Positions 17,251 to 26,630 are shown, counted from the stretch's first letter. The stretch is 64,000 nt of DNA from DATAZK01 sp965199805 (GCA_965199805.1 CBDATO010000003.1:868001-932000), one strand, 5' to 3'. The notes: generated by a model from the letters alone, not told the origin. Program-made: numbers and translations.

Positions 17251-18087
17251 GTGCCCCCGTACGCTCGCCGGGTGGTGGGAACGGCCGTCCTGCGCGACCG
17301 CTCGTACTCCGCCGACCGGCCCAGGCCGGTCCTCGTGCCCGTCGTGCTGTTCGCCGTGACGGTGCTGCTGCAGATCCTCTACCCCCTGACCGGAGGCGGC
17401 TTCCGTGACGGCCTGACCGTCACCACGGTGCTGGTGTGGGCGGCCACGTCGCTGTCGCATGCGGCCCTCACCCGCGGCATCGCCTTCGCGGCCGGCCTCT
17501 TCCTGATCAGCGGCGGCCTCGGGCTGGCGGCCGAGATCGTCGGCACCGCGACCGGGGTGCCGTTCGGCGACTACGCCTACCTCGACGGCCTCGGCCCGAA
17601 GTGGGCGCACGTGCCGCTCGTCATCCCGCTGGCCTGGGTGATGATGGCGTACCCCGCACTGCTGGTGGGCCGGCTGCTGGGTCGGCCGGTGATCGGCGGC
17701 GCCGTCGCGTTGGCGTCGTGGGACCTGTTCCTCGACCCGCAGATGGTGATGGCCGGGCACTGGCACTTCCTCGGCGGCGGGCCACGCCTGCACGGCATCC
17801 CGCTCACCAACACGGCCGGCTGGCTGCTCGTCGCGCTGCTGATCATGGCGGCGCTGCAGCTGCTGCCCACCGGCCCGGCAGATGCCGACGACCGGCTGCC
17901 GTACGCGCTCTACCTCTGGACCTACGCCTCGTCGGTGCTGGCCGCGGCCGTGTTCTTCTCCCGTCCCGGAGTGGCCCTCGTCGGCGCCATCGGCATGGGG
18001 GTGCCGGCGATCGCGCTCGTCCGACGGCTGGGCCTTCACGAACGGCTGCGCAAGGGCGCGCCGCGGCGCCGCCGGTCCGCGGCGTGA
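17251..18087 (+). CDS. CruF-like carotenoid biosynthesis membrane protein (1',2'-hydratase family)
   Basis: A 278-residue integral membrane protein with about seven hydrophobic segments. Family blocks include GLAAEIVGTATGVPFGDYAY, PLAWVMMAYPAL, ASWDLFLDPQMVMAGHW and GIPLTNTAGWL, typical of the DUF422/CruF group. CruF hydrates the acyclic 1',2' bond of gamma-carotene or lycopene in the myxoxanthophyll-type route. The start at GTG 17251 is preferred over 17272/17275 because AGGGG stands eight bases before it. It overlaps the following glycosyltransferase gene by GTGA, matching the cruF-cruG pairing known elsewhere. The hydratase assignment follows the family and the pair. Confidence 0.82.
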   Translation: MPPYARRVVGTAVLRDRSYSADRPRPVLVPVVLFAVTVLLQILYPLTGGGFRDGLTVTTVLVWAATSLSHAALTRGIAFAAGLFLISGGLGLAAEIVGTATGVPFGDYAYLDGLGPKWAHVPLVIPLAWVMMAYPALLVGRLLGRPVIGGAVALASWDLFLDPQMVMAGHWHFLGGGPRLHGIPLTNTAGWLLVALLIMAALQLLPTGPADADDRLPYALYLWTYASSVLAAAVFFSRPGVALVGAIGMGVPAIALVRRLGLHERLRKGAPRRRRSAA

Positions 18088-19196
18088 GGCGTACCCGGAC
18101 GGCGATCCGCGTCCTGGCGGTCGGCCTCGCGGCCCACTCCGCGGTCAACGCCCGGCTGCTGCGCCGCCCCCCTGCCGCCGACGAGTCGACCCTCGCGGGT
18201 GAGTGGATCAGCGTCCTCGTCCCGGCCCGCGACGAAGCGCACCGCTTGCTGCCGCTGCTGCGTTCGCTGACCAGCCAGTACGGGCTGGATGCCGCCGCCG
18301 GCGTGGAGTTCCTGCTGCTGGACGACGGGTCGACCGACGACACCCCGCGGATCGCCGCCGCCGTCGCCGGCCACGAGCCGCGGCTGCGGGTGATCATCGG
18401 TACGCCCCCGCCGGCCGGCTACCTCGGCAAGCCGTGGGCGTGTGCCCAGCTCGCCGCGGAGGCCGACGCCCGCGCCAGCGTGCTAATCTTCCTCGACGCC
18501 GACGTGAGGATCGCACCGCAGGCCGTCACCCGCAGCGTGACGCTGCTGCGCACGGCCGGCCTCGACGTGATCAGCCCATATCCGCGCCAGCTCGCGCAGA
18601 CCCCGGCCGAGCGGCTGGTGCAGCCGCTGCTGCAGTGGTCGTGGCTGACCAGCGTGCCGCTGCGGCGCGCCGAACGCTCCCGGCACCCGTCGCTCGCGCT
18701 CGCCAACGGGCAGTTCCTCGTCGTCGACGCCCGGCGCTACCGCGCGGCCGGCGGGCACGCGGCCGCCGGCGTACGCGGCGCCGTGCTCGACGACCTCGCC
18801 CTCGCCCGCCGGCTGCGCGCGACCGGCGCCCGCGGCGGCATGGTCGACGGCACCGAGCTCGCCACCTGCCGGATGTACGAGAGCTGGCCGCAGGTCCGCG
18901 ACGGCTACGCCAAATCGCTCTGGGCGGCCGGCGGGGGCAAGCCGGTGGCCTCACTGCTGCAGGTCGGCCTGCTGGGCGCGCTCTATCTGCGCCCGGATCC
19001 GATCTGCTACGCGGCCGGTGTCGTTTCCCGGCTGGTCAGCGCCCGGCGCACCGGCGGGCGCGGCTGGCCCGACGCCCTGGCGCACCCGGTGTCGGTCGGG
19101 CTGCTCGGCTGGCTGACCGGCGTCTCGTGGGTGCGCCGGCGTACCGGCAGCGCGCGCTGGAAGGGCCGGCCGGTCGTCGCCCCGCCGGAGGGCTGA
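18084..19196 (+). CDS. CruG-like family 2 glycosyltransferase (carotenoid glycosylation)
   Basis: A 370-residue GT2 enzyme. An N-terminal hydrophobic stretch is followed by SVLVPARDEAHRL (about 37-49), LLLDDGSTDDT (DDGS, about 75-85) and FLDADVRI (the DxD, about 134-141). Later blocks are DDLALARRL and RMYESWPQVRDGYAKSLWA, with C-terminal hydrophobic segments. The arrangement directly after a CruF-like gene, with a four-base overlap, points to transfer of a sugar onto the hydroxyl made by CruF. The sugar is not determinable. Three bases separate it from the next gene. Confidence 0.82.
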   Translation: MRRTRTAIRVLAVGLAAHSAVNARLLRRPPAADESTLAGEWISVLVPARDEAHRLLPLLRSLTSQYGLDAAAGVEFLLLDDGSTDDTPRIAAAVAGHEPRLRVIIGTPPPAGYLGKPWACAQLAAEADARASVLIFLDADVRIAPQAVTRSVTLLRTAGLDVISPYPRQLAQTPAERLVQPLLQWSWLTSVPLRRAERSRHPSLALANGQFLVVDARRYRAAGGHAAAGVRGAVLDDLALARRLRATGARGGMVDGTELATCRMYESWPQVRDGYAKSLWAAGGGKPVASLLQVGLLGALYLRPDPICYAAGVVSRLVSARRTGGRGWPDALAHPVSVGLLGWLTGVSWVRRRTGSARWKGRPVVAPPEG

Positions 19197-19199
19197 GGC

Positions 19200-20663
19200 G
19201 TGGCACACGTCGTCGTGATCGGCGCCGGGATGGGCGGCCTCGCCGCCGCGACCCGGCTGCAGGCGCTCGGCCACCGCGTGACGGTCTGCGAGCAGTCCGG
19301 GCAGGTCGGCGGCAAGCTCGGTACGTACGTCCGGGAGGGCTTCCGCTTCGACACCGGCCCGTCGCTGCTCACGCTGCCGCAGGTCTTCACCGATTTGTTC
19401 GCCGCGACCGGCGACCCGCTGCACACCACCGTCGAGCTGGAGCGGCTCGACCCGCACTGCGACTACCGCTTCGCGGACGGCACCACGCTGGCGCTGCCCG
19501 CCGCGCCGGCCGACGCCGTTTCGGCGGTGGCGGCGGCCTTCGGTGAGCCGGCGGGACGCGAGTGGGCCGCGCTGCTGCACCGCGCGGGGCGGATGTGGGA
19601 CGCCTCCCGGGAGGCGTTCGTCGAGTTCCCCGGTCCCCCGCGGCTGCTGCCGCTGGCCCGCCGCGCACCTCTCGACCTGCCGGTCATCGCCCCCGGACGC
19701 TCCCTGCGCGGCCTCGGCCGCGTCATGCTGCACGACCCCCGGATGCGCGCCGTGCTGGAGCGCTATGCGACGTACTCCGGCTCCGACCCCGGCCGCGCCC
19801 CAGCCGCGCTCGCGTCGACGGCGTTCGTCGAGCAGGCGTACGGCTGCTGGTACGTGCGCGGCGGCCTGCACCGGCTCGCCGAGGCCCTCGTCGACCGGCT
19901 GGCTCCGGGGGCACTGCGCCTGGAGAACCCGGTGACCGGCATCGAGCTCGCTGCGGGCCGGGTCAGCGGCGTACGGCTCGGCGGGAGCGTGCTCGCCTGC
20001 GACGCCGTCGTCTCGGACGCCGACGCGGGCCGGCTGTACGCCGACCTGGTCCCCCGGCCCGAGCTCGTCCCCGCAGGCACCCCGTCGTTCTCCGGCTTCG
20101 TGCTGCTGCTCGGGCTGCGCGGCCGGCCGCTGCACCGGGACTCGAGCGGGCTCGGCCACCACACCGTGCTGTTCCCGCCGGTCGACGGCGCCGGCTACGC
20201 CCGCGAGTTCGACGAGATCTTCGCCGGCCGCCCGGCCGCCGACCCGACCGTCTACGTGAGCGCGCCGGCCGATCCGCAGCTCGCCCCGGATGGCGACACT
20301 GCCGCGTTCGTGCTGGTCAATGCCCCCATTCAGGGTCTCTACGACTGGACGGCGCCGGGCGTCGCCGACCTTTACGCCGACCGCGTCCTGGCGGTGCTGG
20401 CCGCGCGCGGGCTCGACCTGCGTCCGGCACTGCGCTTCAGCGAGGTGCGTACGCCGGCCGACCTGGAGCACGCGACCTGGAGCCCCGGCGGGGCGATCTA
20501 CGGCACCGCCAACCACGGCCCGCGCGCGACCTTCCGTCGCGCGGCGAACCGGTCACCGGTGCCCGGGCTCTTCCTCACCGGCGGCAGTGCGCATCCCGGC
20601 GGCGGGCTGCCGCTGGTCGCGATGTCGGCGCGTGCCGTCGCCGAGATGATCGGGCCGGGCTGA
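19200..20663 (+). CDS. CrtI/CrtD-family carotenoid desaturase
   Basis: A 487-residue FAD-dependent desaturase with the N-terminal motif VVVIGAGMGGLAAATRLQALGH, GGKLGTYVREGFRFDTGPSLLTLP and a C-terminal GLFLTGGSAHPGGGLPLVAMSARAV. It differs from the main phytoene desaturase at 28.9 kb in being shorter and in sitting at the end of the crtO-cruF-cruG operon. The usual partner there is a CrtD-type enzyme that adds the 3',4' double bond to the hydroxylated acyclic end. That is my preferred role; a second phytoene-type desaturase is the alternative. GTG at 19200 is preceded by GGAGGG at suitable distance. Confidence 0.8.
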   Translation: MAHVVVIGAGMGGLAAATRLQALGHRVTVCEQSGQVGGKLGTYVREGFRFDTGPSLLTLPQVFTDLFAATGDPLHTTVELERLDPHCDYRFADGTTLALPAAPADAVSAVAAAFGEPAGREWAALLHRAGRMWDASREAFVEFPGPPRLLPLARRAPLDLPVIAPGRSLRGLGRVMLHDPRMRAVLERYATYSGSDPGRAPAALASTAFVEQAYGCWYVRGGLHRLAEALVDRLAPGALRLENPVTGIELAAGRVSGVRLGGSVLACDAVVSDADAGRLYADLVPRPELVPAGTPSFSGFVLLLGLRGRPLHRDSSGLGHHTVLFPPVDGAGYAREFDEIFAGRPAADPTVYVSAPADPQLAPDGDTAAFVLVNAPIQGLYDWTAPGVADLYADRVLAVLAARGLDLRPALRFSEVRTPADLEHATWSPGGAIYGTANHGPRATFRRAANRSPVPGLFLTGGSAHPGGGLPLVAMSARAVAEMIGPG

Positions 20664-20667
20664 GCGC

Positions 20668-21366
20668 CTAGTCCCCGGCCGGGTCGGGCGCGGCGAGCGC
20701 CGGCAACGCCGTACGGACGAACTGCGCCGCCCCGACGCCGGCCAGCCCGGTCACCGCCGCGGCCGCCAGGTCGGCGACCTGCCCGCGACGAGCCGGGAAG
20801 AGCACGGCGGTGAGCAGCCCCGACGCGGCGATGATCATCCGGGTGGGCCGCTCCCCCACCGTCACCAGGCCGATCCCCTCGAAGCCGGCGGCTGCGGCCC
20901 GGGCCCGCGCGTATTCGAGCGCGACGGTGGCGCCCGCCGCCGCCGCGACGACCGGCTCGTGGGCGCCCACCCGGCGCAGCGCGACGAGCAGCAGCGCGTC
21001 GGACGCCCGGTCGGCCAACGAGTCGAGCAGGAAGCCCCGGCGGCCCGCAGTGCCGGTGAGGACGGCGACGGTGCCGTCGAGTCCGTCGAGCACCGCCGAC
21101 GCGATGACCCCGGCGCCGGCGAGGCCGGGACGGCGCCCGGCCGCGACCGCGGCCAGGGCGGCCACGCCGACCCCCGCCGCCGTCACGGTGTCGGGGGTGA
21201 CCCCCCGCGCGGCGAGCGGCCGGGCGAGCGCCTCGGCGACCCGGAGCCACCGGTCGACGACGCTGCCCCGAGCCGGCTCCAGACCGCCGTGGGTGCTCGA
21301 CCAGCGGCGCCGGAATTCGGCGGTGGTGGCGAGCCCGGCCGGCTCGGATGCAGCCGGAGGGATCAC
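20668..21366 (-). CDS. CDP-alcohol phosphatidyltransferase family protein
   Basis: A 232-residue membrane enzyme that would move a phosphatidyl group from CDP-diacylglycerol to an alcohol, or a related head-group reaction. The family motif appears as DGLDGTVAVLTGTAGRRG followed by FLLDSLADRASD. With the second Asp-Gly pair as the start, the pattern is D-G-x2-A-V-x8-G-x3-D-x3-D, so the usual Arg after Ala is Val. All the Asp residues are kept. GTG at 21366 overlaps the SRPBCC gene stop by four bases. The stop is five bases from the convergent desaturase stop. The alcohol acceptor is unknown. Confidence 0.82.
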   Translation of the reverse strand: MIPPAASEPAGLATTAEFRRRWSSTHGGLEPARGSVVDRWLRVAEALARPLAARGVTPDTVTAAGVGVAALAAVAAGRRPGLAGAGVIASAVLDGLDGTVAVLTGTAGRRGFLLDSLADRASDALLLVALRRVGAHEPVVAAAAGATVALEYARARAAAAGFEGIGLVTVGERPTRMIIAASGLLTAVLFPARRGQVADLAAAAVTGLAGVGAAQFVRTALPALAAPDPAGD

Positions 21367-21890
21367 GCCACTGCGGCGACCGGCACCGTGACCGGGGTGC
21401 GGGCAGCGGCCCGGGCCAGCAGCCGGGCCGAGAGCGAGCGTGCCAGGAAGCGCGGGGCGAGCGCGGCGATGGCGAGCGGTCCGTGCAGCGTCAGCCGCAC
21501 GGTGACGACGGACCCGCCGGAAACGCTAGGCATGAGCAGGAATTCGAGCTGCTCGGTGAGGCCGGGCACCAGCCGACTGGTGACCGTGACGGCCGACCGG
21601 TCGACCACGTGCTCGATCTCGACCGGCACCCCGAAGGGCAGCAGACGCAGCCGCGCCCGGTAGCGCCGCCCCGGCTCGAGACGCAGGCCGTCCGCAGCAC
21701 CGGAGGCGACACCGGAGAGGTCGTCACCGGGCCCGGCCTCGCCGATCAGGTCGCTCACGCTGTCGATGCACAGGTGGAACTCCGCCCACCGCGCCGGGTC
21801 CGCCAGCACAGCCCACACCGCCGGCACGGGCGCGTCGCTCGTGACCCGCGCCGTCGCCGAGGCGCGCAGGCCGAGCGGCGTGGCTGTCAT
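21363..21890 (-). CDS. SRPBCC (START-like) family protein
   Basis: A 175-residue ligand-binding fold protein: ATARVTSDAPVPAVWAVLADPARWAEF at the start is the usual polyketide-cyclase/SRPBCC opening, then beta-strands LRLLPFGVPVEIEHVV and VTSRLVPGLTEQLEFLL, and a long C-terminal helix. Start ATG 21890 is a judgement; ATG 21896 is possible. It is co-translated with the phosphatidyltransferase gene (GTGA overlap), suggesting a lipid ligand, and is divergent from a small leaderless gene. No catalytic residue can be assigned. Confidence 0.78.
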   Translation of the reverse strand: MTATPLGLRASATARVTSDAPVPAVWAVLADPARWAEFHLCIDSVSDLIGEAGPGDDLSGVASGAADGLRLEPGRRYRARLRLLPFGVPVEIEHVVDRSAVTVTSRLVPGLTEQLEFLLMPSVSGGSVVTVRLTLHGPLAIAALAPRFLARSLSARLLARAAARTPVTVPVAAVA

Positions 21891-21912
21891 GAACATTGGC
21901 TCATCCTGCCCG

Positions 21913-21918
21913 TAAGGT
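21913..21918 (+). promoter_or_regulatory. -10 element of leaderless 83-residue gene
   Basis: TAAGGT, a common actinobacterial -10 sequence, ends six bases before GTG 21925. Confidence 0.6.
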
Positions 21919-21924
21919 CGTTGG

Positions 21925-22176
21925 GTGAGCGAACCCGCGCCGTACGTCGTCGAGTCCGCTGAAGCTTTCTCCCCCGACGCGGTGTTCCGAAAAGGACGCG
22001 AGCAGGTTGTCGTCGCGATCCGCATCACCCCGGTCTACGGGCAGCTCGACCTCACGCTGATGGCCGAGGTCACCGACGCGGCGGCCGAGCGGGGCTTTGC
22101 GATGGCCCGGGAGTACCCGTTCCGCGACGAATGGCTGATCTGCATCTTCGACGCGTACGGCATGCGCAGCCACTGA
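21925..22176 (+). CDS. Uncharacterised 83-residue protein
   Basis: A small soluble protein with alternating strand- and helix-like blocks (REQVVVAIRITPVYGQLDLTLMAEVTDAAAERG, WLICIFDAYGMRSH). Codon bias is like its neighbours, and a TAAGGT -10 hexamer sits exactly six bases before the GTG, so I treat it as a real leaderless gene. I do not recognise the family. It lies between the divergent SRPBCC gene and the end of metF and shares a promoter region with the former. Confidence 0.65.
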   Translation: MSEPAPYVVESAEAFSPDAVFRKGREQVVVAIRITPVYGQLDLTLMAEVTDAAAERGFAMAREYPFRDEWLICIFDAYGMRSH

Positions 22177-22222
22177 TCGGGCGGCACTGACCGGGCGGCA
22201 CTGATCGGGCAGAACCGACCGG

Positions 22223-23146
22223 TCAGCGGGCGGGAACGCCCCGTACGTCACGGCCCAGCGTCTGGAAGATCTCCAGCGCCGCCGTCGATCGGTTCATCGT
22301 GTAGAAGTGCACGCCCGGAGCGCCGCCGGCGAGCAGCTTCGAGGCGAGCTCGGACGCCACCTCGACACCGACGGCCCGCACCGCGGCCGGGTCGTCACCC
22401 ACCGCGTGCAGGCGGTCGAGCAGGCCGGGCGGGAAGATCGCCCCGGCCATCTCGGCCATCTTCTCCACCGAAGATGTCTGCGTCACCGGCATGATCCCGG
22501 GCAGGATCGGCACCTCGCAGCCGAGGGCCGCCACCCGGTCGCGGAGCCGGAAGTACGCGTCGGCCGAGAAGAAGAACTGGGTGATCGCGAAGTCGGCCCC
22601 GGCCTGGCACTTCTCGACCAGCCGGCGGGCGTCGGCCTCGATGTCGGGCGCGCCCGGGTGCTTGTCGGGGAAGGCGGCGACGCCGACGCTGAAGTCGCCG
22701 AGCGAGCGCACCAGCGAGACCAGCTCGCTGGCGTACTGCAGGCCCTGCGGATGCGGCTCCCACGGCTGCAACGGACCGCCGGGCGGGTCACCGCGCAGCG
22801 CCAGCACGTTACGGATCCCGGCGCCGGCGTAATCACCGATGACCTTGCGCAGGTCGGCGACGCTGTGGCCGACGGCGGTGAGGTGGGCGACCGAGGTGAG
22901 CGTGGTCTCCGTCGCGATGCGCTCCGTGACGCGGATCGTGCGGTCGCGGCTGGACCCGCCCGCGCCGTACGTCACGGAGACGAAGGACGGCGTGTACGGC
23001 TCGAGGTCGCGGATGGCCCGCCAGAGGTTGCGCTCGCCCTCGTCGGTCTTCGGCGGGAAGAACTCGAACGAGAACGACGGCTCGGGGCGCTCCAGCAGCT
23101 CCCGTACGGTCTTGGCGTGTCGCGACGGGGAGACGGCGACCGGCAT
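22223..23146 (-). CDS. metF: Methylenetetrahydrofolate reductase
   Basis: Reduces 5,10-methylene-THF to 5-methyl-THF for methionine synthesis, using FAD. The 307-residue TIM barrel shows SFSFEFFPPKTDEGE near residue 25 with the catalytic Glu, the THF strand LALRGDPPGG and QFFFSADAYFRLRDRV. ATG 23146 is chosen over the longer open frame because GGGAG lies seven bases upstream and family members begin about here. Transcribed alone and leftward, downstream of the DUF4097-like gene and its hairpin. Confidence 0.93.
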   Translation of the reverse strand: MPVAVSPSRHAKTVRELLERPEPSFSFEFFPPKTDEGERNLWRAIRDLEPYTPSFVSVTYGAGGSSRDRTIRVTERIATETTLTSVAHLTAVGHSVADLRKVIGDYAGAGIRNVLALRGDPPGGPLQPWEPHPQGLQYASELVSLVRSLGDFSVGVAAFPDKHPGAPDIEADARRLVEKCQAGADFAITQFFFSADAYFRLRDRVAALGCEVPILPGIMPVTQTSSVEKMAEMAGAIFPPGLLDRLHAVGDDPAAVRAVGVEVASELASKLLAGGAPGVHFYTMNRSTAALEIFQTLGRDVRGVPAR

Positions 23147-23271
23147 GGCCCAACTCCCTTCGCGGCTGACGTATGTGCTCGAAACCTCTGCACGTCCGAC
23201 TGGAACGATCGCAGTAGACGCTCCACGGCGCCACCCACGCCCGTCAGGCGAGATTAGCCGCCGACCTGCTC

Positions 23272-23293
23272 CGGCACCGCAATTTCGGTGCCG
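23272..23293 (-). terminator. Hairpin after the DUF4097-like gene
   Basis: A perfect 8-bp stem (CGGCACCG with CGGTGCCG) and 6-base loop begin 10 bp after the DUF4097-like stop. No U-run follows, so termination may need a factor; it separates that gene from metF. Confidence 0.5.
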
Positions 23294-23302
23294 CGTCACC
23301 CG

Positions 23303-23941
23303 TCAGGCCCGGTCGACCTCGGACAACGGCACCGGCTCGATCGACGTGAGCACCCGCACGTCGGCGCCGCGCGCAGTGACGGCGCCCACGGCCGAGGCTG
23401 CGTCACCGGCGTCCGCCGTCACCTCGGCACCTGCCGGGGCGTCGATGAGGTACGGACCCGCGGGCACCGTGACGACCACCGAGTCGCCGCTCGCGTCGAC
23501 CAGCGTCGGCGCCGCCGCGAAGTGCAGGCTGACCGCGTCGGCGCGGGCGCGTACCGAGGAGCTGCGCAGCTCCCGGCAGATGAACCGGCCCGGCCGGGCG
23601 CGGACGTCGAGGTCGTTGGCCGAGCCCCACGAGGTCACGTCACCCTCACGCAGCGCCACCTGCACCGTCAGGTGCGCAGGGAGGTCGAGGATGATCCGGG
23701 CCCGCCGCGCCCGGATGTGCAGGGCGCCCGCGCGGGCGGAGATCCTGGGGGCGCCCCGGCGGATCTGCCAGCGCAGCCGGGCGACGCCGTCGGGGCTGGT
23801 GCCGATCTCCACCCGACCCTCGCGTACCCGTACGCGCACCCGTCCGGAGGCGATCTCCTCGGGCCGCAGCCGCCGCCGTACGAGGTCGCCGGGTGCCGCC
23901 TTCGCCGGTTGCGCTGATCTGTTTCGCCTGGTCAGCTGCAC
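23303..23941 (-). CDS. DUF4097-like beta-helix protein
   Basis: A 212-residue protein. A basic N-terminus (RRNRSAQPAKAAPGDLVRRRLR) is followed by short repeating strands (GRVRVRVREGRVEIG, ISARAGALHIRARRARIILDL, DVRARPGRF, SSSVRARADAVSLHF, SGDSVVVTVPAG) typical of the DUF4097 right-handed beta-helix. No signal peptide or membrane segment is seen. GTG 23941 has GAGGG seven bases upstream; longer frames lack starts. Divergent from the GGPP synthase gene, 39 bp apart. Role unknown. Confidence 0.72.
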   Translation of the reverse strand: MQLTRRNRSAQPAKAAPGDLVRRRLRPEEIASGRVRVRVREGRVEIGTSPDGVARLRWQIRRGAPRISARAGALHIRARRARIILDLPAHLTVQVALREGDVTSWGSANDLDVRARPGRFICRELRSSSVRARADAVSLHFAAAPTLVDASGDSVVVTVPAGPYLIDAPAGAEVTADAGDAASAVGAVTARGADVRVLTSIEPVPLSEVDRA

Positions 23942-23968
23942 GAAGATGCCCTCAATCCCGGTCGGAAC

Positions 23969-23974
23969 TACCGT
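23969..23974 (+). promoter_or_regulatory. -10 element of leaderless polyprenyl synthase gene
   Basis: TACCGT ends six bases before the ATG at 23981, inside the 39-bp gap to the divergent DUF4097-like gene. Confidence 0.55.
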
Positions 23975-23980
23975 GACATC

Positions 23981-25192
23981 ATGCCGACCGGCGCCACAGG
24001 GCGGGCTGCAGCCTTTGTCGACGCTTCCTCCGGAGCGGCGGCGCGATCCGGCGTGCTCTCGCCGAGGGTCACCGACCGGCCGACGGTCGTGTCCGACCCC
24101 GCCCGGCTCCAGGAGCTGGGCGAACGTGTGGCGCGGGCGCTCGACCGCTTCCTGACGACCGAGGGCCCGGCACTGACCGCGGCCGGCACCGAGCTGCAGC
24201 CGGTGCTCGACGCGGCCCGCAGCCTCCTGCTGTCCGGCGGCAAGCGGCTGCGCCCGGTCTTCTGCTACTGGGGCTGGCGCGGCACGGGGGCGCCCGACCG
24301 CGAGAGCATCGTCACCGCCGCCTCCTCCCTCGAGCTGCTGCACGCGTGCGCGCTCGTGCACGACGACGTCATGGACGACTCCTGGCTGCGCCGCGGCCGC
24401 CCCGCGGCGCACCGCACCTTCACGGCGCTGCACGAGCGGTCCGGCTGGTCGGGCAACGGCCCGGCCTTCGGGACGCAGGCGGCGATCCTGCTGGGCGACC
24501 TGTGCCTGGTGTGGGCCGACGCCATGATGCAGGGCAGCGGCCTCGACGCCCAGGCGCTGCTGGCAGCCGCTCCCGTCTCGGCGGCGATGCGCGTCCAGCT
24601 CCTGGCCGGCCAGTACCTCGACGTGCTCGGCGACGTGACCGGCGGCGGTCCCGACGCCCCCCGTGGCGAGGCCGCCATCGACCGGGCGCTGCGTATCGCC
24701 CGCCTGAAGACCGCGTCGTACACCGTCAGCGGCCCGCTCCGCCTCGGCGGCACGCTCGCCGGCAGCTCCCCTGGGCTGCTCGCCGCGTACGAGGCGTACG
24801 GGATGCCGCTCGGCGAGGCCTTCCAGCTCCGCGACGACCTGCTCGGCATCTACGGCGACCCGCAGGTGACCGGCAAGCCGGCCGGTGACGATCTGCGCGA
24901 GGGCCGGCGCACCGCGGTCGTCGCCATGGCCGAGGCCCATCTGGCGCCCCCCGGGCGGGTCGAGCTCGGCGCGCTGCTGGGTTCGCGCCTGCTCGACGAG
25001 GCCGGGGTCGGCCGCTGCCGCGAGCTGATCGGGATGTCCGGGGCGGTGGACCGGATCGAGACGATGATCAGCTCGCGCGCCCGGCAGGCGCGAGCCGCAC
25101 TGCAGGCCGCGGCGCGCGACGACGGGCTCGACCCGGCGGCCCACGAGGCGCTCGACGCCCTGGCGGAGACGGTGATCCGGCGCTCGTCCTGA
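23981..25192 (+). CDS. Polyprenyl diphosphate synthase, probably geranylgeranyl diphosphate synthase
   Basis: A 403-residue trans-isoprenyl synthase. The first Asp-rich motif is LVHDDVMDDS (about 131-140) and the second is QLRDDLLGIYGD (about 283-294); GGKRLRPVFCYW lies before them. It supplies the C20 precursor for the phytoene synthase at 36.4 kb and perhaps for quinone or lipid tails. Chain length cannot be settled by eye. I recall an idsA-type gene near metF in mycobacteria, supporting a conserved position. The 40-residue N-terminus before the domain is variable. The start is supported by a leaderless promoter pattern. Confidence 0.9.
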   Translation: MPTGATGRAAAFVDASSGAAARSGVLSPRVTDRPTVVSDPARLQELGERVARALDRFLTTEGPALTAAGTELQPVLDAARSLLLSGGKRLRPVFCYWGWRGTGAPDRESIVTAASSLELLHACALVHDDVMDDSWLRRGRPAAHRTFTALHERSGWSGNGPAFGTQAAILLGDLCLVWADAMMQGSGLDAQALLAAAPVSAAMRVQLLAGQYLDVLGDVTGGGPDAPRGEAAIDRALRIARLKTASYTVSGPLRLGGTLAGSSPGLLAAYEAYGMPLGEAFQLRDDLLGIYGDPQVTGKPAGDDLREGRRTAVVAMAEAHLAPPGRVELGALLGSRLLDEAGVGRCRELIGMSGAVDRIETMISSRARQARAALQAAARDDGLDPAAHEALDALAETVIRRSS

Positions 25193-25350
25193 GCTCGACG
25201 CTCGTCCGACCGGTTGACGCGGGCGTCCCCGGTCACGGGTTAGGGTGCCCAGCACGGAATGGGATGTCGGCGTGCAGACGACGGCGGTTCGGCCGATAAG
25301 CGGTTCAGGCGACGACATTTCAGGCGACAGCGACGCGGCTGGAGACGACA

Positions 25351-26630
25351 TTGACCGGGGTGGGGATCCGCGGCCAGGGCATGCCCTCGGCCGCCGTTGC
25401 CGGCCCGGTGTCCCCCCGGCGGGCCGAGGAGTTGCCGCTGCTGCTCGTGGAGGACGACGAGGGCGACGCCTTCCTCGTCACCGAGCTGCTGCTGGAAGCC
25501 GACATCGACTGGCCGGTCGAGTGGGTACGCAACCTCGGCGAGGCGGCCGCCGTCCTGCGCACCGGGGTGCGCTGCGTGCTGCTGGACCTCGGCCTGCCCG
25601 ACGCCGCCGACCACTCCGACGGGCTGGGGGCCCTGCACGACCTGCTCGACATCGCCCCGAAGGCGCCCGTCCTCGTGCTGACCGGGCTGGACGACCAGGC
25701 CCGCGGCGCCGCAGCCGTCTTCGCCGGCGCGCAGGACTACCTCGTGAAGGGTCAGGTCGACGGGCACAGCCTCGCCCGTGCCGTCCGCTATGCGGTGGAG
25801 CGCCGACGTGCCGACGAGGCCGGTCGACGGCTGCGCGAGGCCGAGCTGGTCCAGGGCGAGAACACCCGGCTGACCCGCGGTCTGCTGCCGCAGCCGCAGC
25901 TGCTGTCCGCCGATCTGCAGGTCGAGTCGCGCTACACCCCGGGCGAGCGACGCCTCGTGCTCGGAGGCGACTTCTACGACGCGGTGGAGCTGACCGACGG
26001 GCGGCTGCACCTGCTGGTCGGTGACGTGAGCGGACACGGGCCCGACGAGGCCGCTCTCGGCGTCCACCTCCGGGTCGCCTGGCGCGCCCTCGTCCTCGCC
26101 GAGCTCGCGCCCGAGCGGGTGCTCCCGATCCTCGAGGACATCCTGGTACGCGAACGCCGTACCGAGGAGGTGTTCGCGACCGTCTGCCAGCTGGTGGTGG
26201 CCGCCGACCGCCGCAGCGCCGACCTCTGGCTGGCGGGCCACCCGGTGCCCGTCCTGCTCGAGCCGCAGCTGCGTCCGCTCGCCCCCGAGGACACCGCCGG
26301 CCCACCGCTCGGAGCCGTACCCGGGCTGGACTGGCACCGCACCACGGCCGCGCTCGACCCGCCGTGGGTGCTCGCCCTGCACTCCGACGGCCTCATCGAG
26401 GGCTTCGCGGTGCCCCCGGTCGGCGCCGACATCGACCAGCGGCAGCGGCTCGGGCTGAACGGCCTGCTCGAGATCATCGCCGACCTCCAGCGCGAGCTCC
26501 GGTCACCCACCGGCGGCCCGCCCGACGACAGCCTGCTGCTCGAAGAGGTCATCCGCATCGCCGAGGAGCACAACGGCGGGCCGATGGCCGACGACCTCGC
26601 GGTGCTGCTCGTCCGCGAGCAGGGCGGGAC

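Noticed and set aside
22177..23302. SAM or SAH riboswitch for metF
   Set aside because: The 156-bp upstream region shows only a simple hairpin belonging to the preceding gene; no conserved riboswitch core was recognised.
25214..25246. TTGACG and TAGGGT as a promoter for the receiver-phosphatase operon
   Set aside because: The spacer is 21 bases, outside the normal 16-19, so I do not call it a promoter although TAGGGT alone could be a -10.
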